A stretch of DNA of 64,000 nucleotides from Sipunculus nudus (taxonomy: Eukaryota > Annelida > Sipuncula > Golfingiida > Sipunculidae), in NCBI GenBank assembly GCA_026874595.1, contig CM049309.1, positions 40,811,079 through 40,875,078 on the forward strand, in the 5' to 3' direction. This document shows, in pieces, positions 23,036 through 35,926 of this stretch. Position 1 is the stretch's first letter, and every line of letters starts with the position of its first letter. The position numbers were made by a program, and so were the translations under genes. The notes under the pieces were generated by a model. The model did no database searches, was not told the origin of the DNA, and saw nothing but the letters and a program-made list of their open reading frames with translations.

Positions 23036-24995
23036 TGTATCCCCAGACAAAGTCGGGATACTATGGTTTCACGATTGTCCTGCCGCCGCCGCCACAGAAA
23101 AAACCTTGTGAGCAGGATAACTCAAAAAATATTTCACTGATCTTTTTCAAACTTAACATTTGTATAGATATAGGTTAGGGGACGAAGCCTATATAAAATG
23201 GGGTCATGACCTATGCTAGGAGAGTGACCTTGACCTTGAATAGGTCCATTTTTGCTGAAAATAACACAAATTCTTAAATATCTCAAGTAAGCTTGCATGG
23301 ACTGGTCCAAAAATCAAGGTGACAGAAGATCTTGGATAGCCTTGTGATATACTGGAAACTGGTGGCGCCACCTATTATCCTTTTCTTGTTTTTACGCCTT
23401 TTAATACCCCCATAATTGCCACTTGACAGTACTGTAAGCATTATAAGTCAAAAGCTAATGGACATATTTCTTTCATATTATGCACATAAAGAGAGATGGG
23501 TTATGGGATGAGGTCTATTTACATTAGGGTCATGACCTTTACCATGAGAGTGGCCTTGACCTTTAATGTGTCCAATTTTGGTGAAAATCACACACCTCTT
23601 ATGATATCTCCAGTGTTGATAGCCATATGGATTTCAAACGTGACTTATGTATGGCCCACCACTAAAGTAAGAACCCTATAGGTTCTAGGGTCATGAGGTC
23701 AAAGGTCAATGTCACTGGACTTGCATCTTAAAAGATACTGTGGATGCATTTTAAGCCAAACTTTCATCCCAGGTCTTCCATCGTGCACATATAGTTCACC
23801 TGCCAAGAGTGGAAGACCCCTATCAAATTTGAGGTCACAAGGTCAAAGGTGAAGGTCACAGGAGCCATCTGTCCAAAAATTAGTTTCTGGATGATAATTC
23901 CTGCATTTATTGATGTATAGATTTAAAACTTGACTTGTATATGTCCCATCGGAAAAGCAAGACCCAAATTGATTTTGGGGTCATGAGGTCAAAGGTCAAG
24001 GTCACAGGACACATCTTTAAAAAGATGTAGATGCATTTTCAGCCAAACATTTCATCTCAGATATTTCATCTTGCACATATAAATCACCTGCCAAGAGAGG
24101 AAGAACCCTATCAATTTTGAGGTCACAAGGTCAAAGGTGAAGGTCACAAGAGCCATCTGTCCAAAAATTAGTTTCTGGATGATAATTCCTGCTTTTATTG
24201 ATGTATAGATTTCAAACTTGACTTGTATATGTCCCTTTGGAAAAGCAAGACCTGAATTGATTTTTTGGTTATGAGGTCAAAGTCAAGGTCACAGGACACA
24301 TCTTTAAAAAGATTGTGGATACATTTCAGCCAAACAATTCATCTCAGATCTTTCATCTTGCACATATAGTTCTCCTGCCAAGAGTGAAAGACCCCTATCA
24401 AATTTGAGGTCACAAGGTCAAAGGTGAAGGTCACAGGAGCCATCTGACCAAAAATTAGTTTCTGGATGATAATACCGGCTTTTATTGATGTATGGATTTG
24501 AAACTTAACTTGTATATGTCCCATTGGAAAAGCAAGACCCGAATTGATTTTGGGGTCACAAGGTCAAAGGTGAAGGTCACAGGAGCCATCTGTCAAAAAA
24601 TTAGTTTCTGGATGATAATTCCTGCTTTTATTGATGTATAGATTTCAAACTTGACTTGTATATGTCCCATTGGAAAAGCAAGACCCGAATTGATTTTGGG
24701 GTCATAAGGTCAAAGGTCAAGGTCACAGGACACATCTTTAAAAAGATTCTGAATTCTTTTTTTAGCCAAACATTTCATCTCAGACATTTCATCAGTCCCA
24801 AAATCAAGTTGACAGAAGATCTTGGATAGCCTTGTGATGTGCCAAAAGGTCAAGGTCACAGGACCAACATCTTCAAAAAGATTGTGGATGGATAGATGCA
24901 AGAAACAATAATTGCTTGCCAAGTGTCAGTATATGCTGCTAAAAATTGGGGCCTATTCTTAAAGGGGGGGGGGGCGTAATATGTCTGGGGATACA
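23036..24995 (+). mobile_element. TIR element, about 1.96 kb, filled with AGGTCA-rich tandem units
   Basis: The ends are perfect inverted repeats, tgtatccccagaca at 23036-23049 and tgtctggggataca at 24982-24995. Inside, units of about 286 bp (gatgataattcc at 23892, 24178, 24466; a half-unit at 24612) each carry aggtcaaaggtcaaggtcac and aggtcacaaggtcaaaggtg. They are homologous to the array at 12728-13745. A G-run lies just inside the right end. No protein is encoded and no clear target duplication was found. Confidence 0.83.
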
Positions 24996-24999
24996 CTGG

Positions 25000-27150
25000 C
25001 ACCTGCGGGACCAAGAAGTGTCTGTATATGTATATATTATACAGATCTGGATATGGTAACATTGTATATGTGTGATGCATCATAGATTGAGGTAGGTTAT
25101 AAGGCCATGATAAAATTTTTGTTGGAAGATAATTTAACAGAAGCATCTGACATATGACATATATAGGACCCTTTCAAATGGCAGTTGTGAAAATTAACAG
25201 TTCAGTTTTATTTTGAATAAGATATTATTTTTGTCATTTTACCAGGTTTTAACCATCAAGTCTTACATTGTATTTTAGATGCTTTAGCATTTTGGTATTT
25301 ATAGGATCAGGCACTGAGAACTCATTATTTTGTATTTCATTTCCTAGTCAAAAACTAAAACATCAGTATCGTAGTCACACCAGACTTGATCAGTGTCGTG
25401 TAGTTGTAATAATGTGATGAACACGCTGGGCTCTAATCAGTTCGTATTTAATAGATTTTCAGCTGATTAATCTTGGGTCTGGTGTCTTGTAAGGTGAGGG
25501 CCTGTGTGTTGGCTGCATTGATAACACAGACAGTCAATACCGCAAGATCTAAGTTGTACACTCCTCAGCACTGGGTTATAAAATATCGCAAAACTTCATG
25601 GTCCCTATGGCAACCGTTCATCAGATGGCCTTCTGATTTTCTTTACAGCTTGATGTGATATTAATTCCGTCAAAGCCGGGCAGGTAAATTGGTACTGAGT
25701 TATACGAATTATCTACAGTGCCTGTTGTTCACTTTGACGGCATGCACAAATGCCAGAACCCAGTTGGCTGTTTCCTATGACAAGAAAATAATAGAATGTC
25801 GGAGGCTTATTGAAAAAGAACGCTCCACAGTTCGTAGACTGGAGGACCCACCGAAATGAGCCAGACTCTCTGGCTGCCCACCATAATGTGATTATTGTTT
25901 TGTAAGTGGACAGCTAGGATTACAAATACCATCTACTTCACCCCAATACCCAGGCCTGTAATCAGTCACTCATTCATACACTGACAGTCTCCAACAGAAA
26001 CCACTGTCTTCCTTGATGGAATTATCTCTACCATGTGCAGTGGTATTAACTTATTCATCTTCATCTGATGTTGTTATTGTTGTGGATTATGACTGATGGC
26101 ACAAGTGATAAAATTAAATACACAAAATCAATTCTGTTTAGTTAGTTTAGTAGTCATCTCTGGGGGATATTAAAAAAACACCTGGTTTATTGACTGCTGC
26201 AGTCATAACAGTGGGCTTCTCTGTCACATTGTCAGTCATGCAGGGTTCATTAGTTTTCAGTTGCATCACCAGTAGTACAGTTGCAAAAATTACTGAGTAA
26301 ATCTTTTTAAGCCATTGTCTGTTAAGTTTGATTTCTTTGGATTGCCATAATTATTTAAAGCAGACACCCAGTGTAATTACCCAAATAAATCAGGTTTATT
26401 ATCCATTTAATGTACTTGGTATTTTGCATTGTTGTCTTTTTGTTGACCTAATTCATGGATAAAACCTCTGGTTTCAAGAAATAATATGTAGGGAGGTTCA
26501 TGACTATTCCAGAATATCATAGGCTTGTGTCTGTAGGTTTGCATTTATAATGTCAAGTAGAAAAACCTTAATTCAATTTAAAGTGTCAGTTGATTAAAAT
26601 ACAAAACCACCATTTTTCTTTGTTTAAGAAGTTGTGATCATTAAACAAAAATGTTCAGTTAGGTTCCCTTTCCAAGTTTACAGTTTGAAATAGAAATCTG
26701 CATTCTAATGAATGCAAGCCTCCACCGTGTGAGGGGGTCCCTATTGAGGGATGTCCCATACCATGTTTGTATTCACCTATTCAACCTATATTCCCAGGTT
26801 TATTCATGCAGAAGTGAATGTACTTTTGTGAATATTCCTTGATGTTCCTGAATCTGGATCATGTTCCAGATCTAAACATTAAATAAATAAATGATTCATT
26901 TGACCATTCCCAAAATGCCCTGAAGATTTCATGAGATTCCATTCATGATTGCCTAAGTAATTTTGTGAACAAACGCACAAACAGGGATGAAGACATACTC
27001 TCCTGGTGAAGGTTATAAAGTCAATGGAGGGGAAGATGGCGATAAACAGCACAGGGATGATTGTCAACCTGTTAATGTTGTTAATGTTTAAACTCGATAT
27101 TATCTGGTAATGACTAACAAGTCTGACATAGCTTTATGTTTTATTTACAG
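25000..27150. other. Unique DNA upstream of the first coding exon
   Basis: No repeat array is present. The patch at about 25380-26050 is GC-balanced and could hold conserved non-coding sequence, but no exon or RNA gene was recognised. The last 20 bases form the acceptor of the 27151 exon. Confidence 0.55.
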
Positions 27151-27199
27151 ATTTCACCTGTGGGACATTATCATCAAGGGATGGCAGTCCACCAGACAG
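27151..27199 (+). CDS. MPDZ: MPDZ/PATJ-like scaffold, first coding exon found (start codon at 27181)
   Basis: This 49-bp exon has a pyrimidine-rich acceptor ending at 27150 (ttatttacag) and a perfect donor (CAG|GTAAGT) at 27199/27200. ATG at 27181 has G at -3 and G at +4, a good initiation context. It opens the peptide MAVHQT and leaves one base (G), which joins AG at 41185 to make a Glu codon in frame with the L27 exon. That exact phase match is the main evidence that the exon is real. The 30 bases before the ATG are also open in this frame, so an upstream start cannot be excluded. Because the exon has its own acceptor, at least one more 5' exon must lie upstream. A short N-terminal leader before L27 is usual in MPDZ/PATJ proteins. 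The exon is too short to identify alone; the assignment comes from the next two exons. Confidence 0.72.
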
Positions 27200-28266
27200 G
27201 TAAGTCATCCTCACCCAACCTCATCCTAGCTAGAATCACCAAGTCCAGGTTGCCGTAACTGATGGAACATTCCCTATTAATAGTGGAACAGTGTTGCCAA
27301 ATGGGAATGCTCCAACAGTAACAAAGTCAGTTACACAGACCTTTCCTTGCGCTCAGTTCCTGGTACTAGCTATAGGTTCAAGATACTGCAGGAATACAGA
27401 ATCATTGGTGCCTGCCCTATCCACAGTTTGTTTAGTCTGAACTTGAAAGTTCAGACAGCCCAAAGCTTGTCCAGTAACAAGTGTCCAGTACAGCAGCCAG
27501 CTGGTAAAGGTCGGCATGATTAGCTTACTACAACAGCATCCTCACTTACTGACTCAAATATACTTCTCTGTTTACAAAATAAACTGCCAAGCTAAGTTAA
27601 AGGTGCCTATTCAGATGTCTGACATTTATTGGCTCAAGATAATCCCTATCTCTTAGTCAACAATGCTGTGTTTACTAACAGCATGTAGATAAACAAGCTT
27701 ATAAATCCGCCACAGGTTATCACTTTCAGAACTTTTCCTAACAGGACAGCTAGAGTTCATTAATATTATATTTACTCAGAGTCAGCCAGAAATGCTAGAG
27801 AAATGGTTGGCGAAATGGTAGGCTTTTACAGCATCATACTTTGATTTATCCCTTGTGGATCATTAATGCATCTGTTCTGATCTTCTCAGACTTTGATATT
27901 CCTTGTGCAGTATGAAAACAACCAACTTGTAACCAGTACATATTATTAATGTGTGTACTGTGTACATATATTAAGAATGTCTGAAAACAATAATTGACAC
28001 ATATTGTAAAAGATTTTTGTCAGTGTGTACCTCCATGCTGTCAGTGTGGGTGTTTGTTATGCATGTGTGTGCTTTTAGTATGTCTGGTATATATCAGGTG
28101 ACATTACAGGTGTCCTCAAGATAAATCTGTATGGTGCATTTGAGGTTGATACTCATGGATTGCCTACTCACTGGGCAGAGGAAAGAATTTCCAGATTTGC
28201 TGCTTACAATTCATTTCATTAAATGAAGAGTCATGAGTCCATATAAAGCCTGAAGTCCTTGTTTAC

Positions 28267-29141
28267 CACAGGCACTCGTTTCCAGCACTAAAATGGCCTA
28301 GAAACCGAAAACACATTGAGTATTGGCGATATACCCATTATAAGAGAACAAGGTAATGAACTCCATCGCTACGCGGGCAAGACAACTTTTTTTCACAAGT
28401 CCAAATTCCGGAGAATTATCCACTTCACAAGCATGATCGCGCGCCTTTTTGTTCAAAAAACATCTTTATTTACAAGATTAAACTTCCAAATATAAAAGTT
28501 CCCACACTAATCGCGAATTCAAGCACGTTTATTTCAGCTGCGACGCCGTCATTTGGCATGTATACATTTACTAGTTGCGGAAGTTGACGTCACCCCGGGC
28601 TGAATGGATTTCCCCCGAGCTGGCGTCTGTGATTGGCTGCATGGTACCAGTCGTTTTCTACATCTCTTTTAGGCACATAATTCAAACAGCTGTTAAATTG
28701 TCAATGAAGTTGAAAATCAGTGGGCATGGCATGCAAACACAACCAGGACCATTAAATCACTTGTTTTGTATACATTAACGTCTGTTCTATAACCATAACA
28801 TACATTATGCCCGGGGTGACGTCAACTTCCGCAACTAGTAAATGTATACATGCCAAATGACGGCGTCGCAGCTGAAATAAACGTGCTTGAATTCGCGATT
28901 AGTGTGGGGAACTTTTATATTTGGAAGTTTAATCTTGTAAATAAAGATGTTTTCAACAAAAAGGCGCGCGATCATGCTTGTGAAGCGGATAATTCTCCGG
29001 AATTCGGCCTTGTGAAAAAAAGTTGTCATGCCCGCGTAGCGGTGGAGTTCATAACCTTGTTCTTTTATAATGGGTATATCGCCCATACTTAATGTGTTTT
29101 TGGTTTCTAGGCCATTTTAGTGCTGGATTCGAGTGCCTGTG
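28267..29141. mobile_element. Foldback transposon, 875 bp, with 334-bp inverted arms
   Basis: The left arm (28267-28600) and right arm (28809-29141) are near-perfect inverted repeats around a 208-bp centre. Ends read CACAGGCACTCG and its complement CGAGTGCCTGTG. TTGTTTAC directly flanks both sides (28259-28266 and 29142-29149), an 8-bp target-site duplication. The inner ends meet at cgtcaccccgggc / gcccggggtgacg. The arms are unusually CpG-rich for this window (gacggcgtcgcagctg, gcgcgcgatcatg). No transposase is encoded. An 8-bp duplication fits the hAT superfamily and some others. The few differences between arms suggest recent insertion or ongoing arm conversion. Confidence 0.93.
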
Positions 29142-29184
29142 TTGTTTACCCTAACCACTGTGTCAACTGCATGGCACAGGATAC

Positions 29185-29510
29185 TTTCCCCCTGAAATTA
29201 ACAGACCTATAAAATTACATAGACAGCTTTTCTCTTGGACCTTTTAAATGACAAAGAACACTTTCTTCCTTAAATCAACAAATCTATCAGTATAGATGAC
29301 TCAAAAGGCCTTTTCTCCTGAAATCAACAGACTTATGAAAAGACACAAAAGGCCTTTTCTCCTGAAATCAACAGACTTATGAAATGACACAAGAGGCCTT
29401 TTCTCTTGAAATCAACAGACTTATGAAATGACACAAGAACCCTTTTCTCCTGAAATCAACTGACTTATGAAATGACACAGAGCCCTTCACTCCTGAAATC
29501 AACAACCCCA
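29185..29510 (+). repeat. Minisatellite, 44-bp unit, about 5 clear copies plus degenerate ones
   Basis: ttttctcctgaaatcaacag followed by acttatgaaatgacacaaga recurs at 29311, 29355, 29399, 29443 and about 29486. Degenerate copies lie upstream from 29185. It starts about 40 bp after the foldback element. Confidence 0.9.
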
Positions 29511-30734
29511 TGGAATGCCCCTGAATCAACTGTTCACCTTAATACAGTGGTACATTTCATGTAGATTAGTTCTGTTTTCACCCAAGACATGAAAGCTACA
29601 TGTGTCCAGGGCAAAGCTTTTTATCCATGTTTATATAATGGCAAATGGCTGAATCACAACAGTAAGTGAATAAACATTAATACCCCACTTAAAACACTAA
29701 CGTGTTGCAGAATATCCTGTCAATGATACCACTATATTAATGACAAGACCAAACATCTGTCACCTTAACAGATTAAATATGTAATAAAATCAGATGTATA
29801 CATATAATAGGCCTAAAAACTCCATAGGCCACTGCCCTGTCTAAAGTCACTGATAACCTTTTATGATATACATGTACCACAGATTAATTTTGCTCATCTG
29901 ATATACTATTTTTTTCCCAGTGAATGCAAATATCATTCAACAAATCATTATAATTTAACACTGTTAAAGTGTGGTTATATTCAGTGTGCCTACAAAATAA
30001 ATTTGAGCCTTGAAGTTCAAAGGCTTTTCCTTCTAAATCATAAGGGACATGTCTTAAGAGGGAATGTTCTTTTAAACAAACTTGTGCAGCATGAAATTGA
30101 GGTTACCAAGGACTTCAGATTTCTAAACCAGAGCAGTTTCTTTTCTGCTTCAGTGTATGTAATATGAAACTGATCCATGGCTAAAAGCACGAGGCGGACA
30201 CTCTCAAGGAGATGAAATTTAGAACAAATTTAATTGTTTCCAGGAGAAAATATGTTGGTGATTTTAATGAGGATGGCTTGGTGTTACAGCTGCAGGCTGA
30301 TTTTCACAGAATAAAAGAGAAACTCGTGAGATGTTTGTCACATTCTCGGGAGTCGTAGATTACTGTGCCTGCAGGGTGTTCTTAAATTGCCAGACTCCAG
30401 CGAAGAAGTGTGAGGGAATTAACCTGGTTCTCTGTGATTTGAAGACCTGGAAAATGGCGGGTGTCGCTGCTTCAGGGCAGACTTTGGACTATTGGTGGCT
30501 TCAGCTCTGACGGGGCTGCCTTAGGGAAAAATAAAAGAAAAAAGCATTTCTGTTGTGGTTAAAAATATGCCTTTACACTTGATAGTTGCTGGTTTGTTGG
30601 AAGACTCAGTGATATTCTTTAAAATGTGTGTGTTTTATCACAGGCATATTAACTTTTTTTTTTGTCAGCTTTAATTGTACATATTTTTCATCAAATACCA
30701 AACCAATTTAAACAGTTTGCCTGTAAGCATCCTA

Positions 30735-30965
30735 CAAGATGTCATTTTTACTCAAAAGGAACTTATTCCTGATGGGCACTGTTGGATGGCCAGGACTGCT
30801 TGTCTCAACTGTCAAACTTTAAAACCCAAATTTGTTACATTTCAAGGAAACACCTCCTGCTTGCATTTTATGTGCATATGCTTACAAAATATTACATATC
30901 CCATGAAGTCCTTACCCAAAAAAAAAACAGTGTATTTTACCATTAAACAACTCTTATCTAACATA
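30735..30965 (+). repeat. Dispersed repeat, copy 1 of 2
   Basis: The block gatgggcactgttggatggc, gttacatttcaaggaaacac, gcttacaaaatattacat, gaagtccttaccc is matched in the same order and strand at 63450-63675. The type is unknown and there is no shared long open frame. Confidence 0.7.
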
Positions 30966-33072
30966 TTTTAACCAACTACATTATCCTCTTCACTACATTG
31001 TTGCCTTCACAGTTGGGTTATATAGAAGCCCTGGTGCATTGTGGGGGGCAGATTTTGAAGCCCACAAACCCTAACCACCAGAGTGGTACTCTTGTGAGTC
31101 TGTGCAGTGTGGCTTGAGTGAGCAGATCAGTAAGTGAATTCTGGTGCAGTGGGGGACACATAATTTATATATGGTGACCTCTACCACCAGCACTTTGCTG
31201 TTAAACCAGAAACATAGTATATTCCGCTGTCTGCTTCTTTCCTGTAGAGGAACAGAATACAATCATGTTAAGTGTCCTGGATGTATGGGTGTGGGGGCTG
31301 AGAGGTTTTGGAGTTTGTCACCACCCAAGTATTTTGCAAGTCTGTACATAATCTGTGATAGTCTTTTGCAGACTTTAGTGGTGCTTCATACCCAGTGCTT
31401 GAACAGCCTGTCAGGAGAGAACATACTGTTCATATCAGAAGATTCAGAACAACTTGTGTAAAACCTTATATAAATTTATGAATTTGGCAGACACCCAGGA
31501 ATATTAGACAACATGCAGCTAGTGGCCAATCAAATTAATAGCAGCACTCTCCAGCAGCACTCTCCAACTGGCATTGACTGCTAAGCTTGTAAAGCTAGAA
31601 ATTAAAAAAGGGTATATAACTAACTGATGTCTAACAAAGCCAACTTTGTAATCTCCTTCTTCCAAAAAGAGACGTTCACCTTTTAAATTTATAAACTTTT
31701 GAGGAAATCTATCAACTGATAATTTCTAGGCATGGCTGGAACAATTCTGTTAAATGTTATATAAATCAGGTATATCTGACGGCAGTTATTTTTAGACTTG
31801 ATTGACAGGCTTGGTGCTAATATTTTGTCCCTTTCCATATTTACACATTGTAATTCTTAGCTTAGTCACAAACTATTTTTGGAGCATTGTAAAACCCAGA
31901 CACTTGCAGGAAAGGCCCATGTGACACAGCCTTGGGTTTCACCATGTTTTAAGTAATCTTGTATTTGTGTCATATTATCTAACTGTACTGATACTTAACA
32001 TTTAATCCAGTGGTAAGATAGTATTCTTAGGTAATGCAGTGAGAAATTGTTTGATTTGTGTGATAATTGTTTAATTAATCCAAGCCTATCTTCTCATGAG
32101 CTTATGATCTTGGTAATAGAAAGAAATCATGTTAAAAATGGGCTTTACAGTTCTGTGTGCCAATTATCCACACTTATTCTTGTAATGTAGGAAATTTGCA
32201 GCAACTTGCCACCAAAAAATGCAAACTACCACAGCACGCAGGCACAGAAGACCACATACAGTTAGAAGCCAGCCCTAAGCTACATGGCCCTAAAACATGG
32301 TGACAGCTCTTTACGGCTACTCATCTGATGTTTACTAACTTTAATTCTCAGCCCCAATCATAAGCCATATTTGTCAGTGCCAATAATGTTAACATGTTGA
32401 GAGCATGGAGACCTATCCTAACATTTGCATGAGAGGATCGGATGTGAAACCATCTCAGCTTCAGCCCAGCCCAGTACATGGGTTTCATCACGTTTTTGTG
32501 GCCTTGTATTATCTAGGGAAATTATTATCTCCCCAAGGCTGCTTTTCGGTTGACAGTATCTTGTTACTTGCTGTAGATTTAAAGATGTCACAGCCTGTAT
32601 TACTGACCCGCCATGGTTGATCAGTACCTGGGATGTTGAGTATGAATGGTTCATATACCCCACAAAATCACCATCCTCAGATAGGTGATTTTACGAGGTA
32701 GTTTATTATACAAACATCTGACAAGTTTGGTTAAATCAGCCACAGGTTTGGAAGTCCCCTGGTAATCCATAGAAAGTCAAGTAATTCAAAACCTGAAATT
32801 CTAGGACTTAAAATTCAGGAAATATCAGTTTAATATTTAGAGTCATGAAATTTAATTGTCTGAGAATTAGAGAAATGTTTATATAGATATATACCTATTA
32901 TCTTAGAACTAAAATGAAGTCATCCATGATGATGTTATGATGAAGTTATGCGAGTCTAGCATCCCTTGGAGAAGGATGCACAAGCTCCATGTATAGCTGC
33001 AAAAATTCCTGACGCTGACAGGTAAATGTGTATGTCCATCAGGTATCTGTTAAATATAAGAACATGATGTGT

Positions 33073-33320
33073 AAACCTGCTTCTGTGGCTCAGGTGTAGA
33101 GCACAGGAATTAAAGCCTGGAGATTATAAGTTTGAATCCCAGGTAAGGTCGGCCCCACCCAGGGTGAGGGCTCTGCAGGCTTAATGGGAAGGCTGTGCCC
33201 AACGGCCAAGTTTCACTCACAAACAAGTGCACCTTTCAGGGGTTCCTTAGTGGTATGACCCAGCATTTGGGATGACTACACACGCAGGGCCCACCGGGTG
33301 CAGTAGTCACCAGGCCTGAA
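33073..33320 (+). mobile_element. tRNA-derived SINE, forward orientation
   Basis: The head reads cttctgtggctcaggtgtag followed by agcacag (A-box region) and gtttgaatccc (B-box region). The body runs through gggctctgcaggcttaatgg, ttcactcacaaacaagtg, ggggttccttagtggtatga. This matches, in order, the reverse-oriented copy at 3500-3765. A working tRNA is not implied. Confidence 0.82.
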
Positions 33321-35555
33321 TAACACTAGTATTTAAAATGACAGGAAGCTTGTGATACTGCCTTGTCACGTTGCCTGAAACCAGAATGGAAATCTGCAAA
33401 TGAAAAATACTTTGTTAAGCCAGCATTAAAAAGTGGAGTGGGTTACCTCCAACAAAAATACATAAAAAACCAGGATGTGTAATGATTATATTGCCATTCT
33501 TGTCTGACCAGTGCTGTATCCACAGTTTTTGTCATGGAGTCTTCATGTCCGCAACTTTAGAAGTGCATAAAAAAATTCATGAACATGTCTAGAAATACTG
33601 ATTGAAATTACAAGAATCACCTGACTAACATATCAAGAAATCGTAGTAATTAGTAATGAATGGGTTATTGTTGTTCAATTACAGAAGAAAAGGAAAAGAG
33701 AAATTAATATTTTTTAATAGAACAAAAGGAATAAAGAAATGATAAGAAATAGAATATTAAAATGCTTAACCAGAATGTAACCCTTAAACTCACTGAACAT
33801 TATGTATATAGGAAAAGGATTTAAAACCTTGTTCCTTAAGTTTCATAGACATGTTTATGCCTAGTTCAGAATAAAAAAAAATAGTATACTTACATACATT
33901 TTTAACTTACAACTGAAACATGGTCGTTATGTTGATCTATTTCTTTTAGTGTATGCATTTACTGACAGCATATAGTGGTATATAGTACAAATGGCAATGC
34001 TTTGTCTGTGCTAGTGATAGTATGTGATTTATTGACTATATATGTACGCAAAAAACTCAGGTCGAGTCATCGTATGAGTTTTACTCATGAGATTCATAAA
34101 TACCCTTGACCATATGTTAGACCGTACACCCAGAACCATTTAAAGGTCCCATGGAGCTCATAAATGTTTCTACTTGCCTTAGAGCACTATAGCAAACCTC
34201 TTATCAGTTCACGAAACGTCACCTTGGTTAAACATTTACCATGACAAATTCTGCTTAAAGAATAGCCAAAGAAAATACTAAAATCAAGATTGCTGTTTAC
34301 TTTGGGAGGAGAGCATTAAAAGCCTTGCACACAAAGGGAGATAACCACAGAAGACAAGCAAAATTATCCATGAATAAAAACTGTAAAAATATTACAGTCC
34401 CAGTGGTAGTGGAGCATCAGATCTCTGTTGGCTGTCCTTATTTTTCATTCCAACAATCGCATTATTTTGCCGTTATCATCCTCTCTGCAGGCAGAGCTAG
34501 TTTTTCCAGTTTTTTATTTAACTAGCACGATATCGCAGCTTGCCGCTGAAGTTCATGATGTGAACAATAGGAGAAGGTTTTGTTTTCCCGCCCAAGAGAC
34601 ATGCTTCAGATATCAAAGAATAATGTGACATTTCCTGTGCTGTCCCCATGTGTTATATATACCCAGTATGTATAAGTAAAAAGTGAATAATAAACTTGCG
34701 CTCGGGTTTCATATAGAAAGCTGCCAAATAAGCAATGGAGCTAACACAAGCTGTGATCCCAGAAGAATTCTAATAGCATTGAAAATAGATTCATTCAGAT
34801 GCTGGGGGTGTTTGCCATGCGGTGAAATGGCAGCATTGAATTCTGTAGTGATTAATTAACAGGGAGTCGCTTCTTATTTACCCAGCTGTCACTGTGATTA
34901 TCAGTTTCATCAGCTTTTGCATTCTCTTTCCCAGGAAAATAATTCTGCTTCTTTGAAAATTAAACACAAAGAGCTCAAACTGCTGATGTGCCATAGTCAA
35001 GCAGACTTTTAATTCCGACTCGAGACGTTCTCGTCTCTCGTATGGTCATTGATGTGAATCTCCTAAGATAGTGTCTCTCTGATTATGCTGCTGGTTCCGA
35101 CCAAATTGATGTATCTCGATTAGCTTTTTGCTCTCATTTATTCCTTTGATCGGGCTTGCAAATAGAAATTATTTAAAACAAGCAAGAAAACACAAGTTAA
35201 AGATAAAACTGTTTAAGTCAGGTATCAGGGGAAAGAGCAACATTATCGGAGCCCATCAAAGAATTATCTTCCTGGAAGAACTGCCGAGGGGCAGCTCGAG
35301 ACATGTTCATTAAGTAATTGCTTTTGATTTATATCTCTAAAAATTGTTGAAGAAAATTTAATGTAATTTTGATTATCTTGAATCAGAGGTTTGGCAGGAC
35401 TGAAAAGAAGTTCATGCCAGAATCAATATAGTCTTATTCTACAACATGTATATGCATGGTATTTGGAAATGAAAGGACCCAACACTGAGGTGCTCACAGA
35501 CATGTGACCAGTGTTTCTACAGAAAATATTCACTGAGGATCCTGTTCCAATTATA

Positions 35556-35926
35556 CCCCTTTCACACACAAATCATTTTCAAACTGATTTGGGCAAAGCA
35601 GTTTGGTCAAACCAAAATAGTACATTTACAAGGGCATCTAGCACCAATGCGGGCTGTGTACATTTCACGTGTGGAACAATGTAACAAGCATTCAAGCTTG
35701 CGCTGTGACCGAGTTGCTGCTTGAAAACTGGGTCCAAACGGTTCCAGAGCGTTCACACAAAGCGGATAAAATGGTTCGCTTTCAAAATGGTTTGAAACCA
35801 TCTCCTGAGCTTGATCCAAAACATTTTGGCCAAAATGGTTCAAAAACGCTTCAGATTTCCTTGTGAAAGCTCTAATGTGCATTCAAAACGGTTTGAAACC
35901 AGTTTGTATTTGTTGTGTGAAAGGGG
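35556..35926. mobile_element. MITE, family 2, 371 bp, TIR CCCCTTTCACAC
   Basis: Ends are cccctttcacacaca and tgtgtgaaagggg, flanked on both sides by TATA (35552-35555 and 35927-35930). The interior has many gtttgaaacc and aaaatggttt motifs and matches 18695-19093 in plan and in phrases such as gtggaacaatgtaacaa (there: ttgttacattgttccac in reverse). Confidence 0.85.

Noticed and set aside
28835-29092. Open frames on both strands in the foldback element
   Set aside because: They lie in one inverted arm and are not kept as a longer frame in the opposite arm; they do not resemble a transposase.
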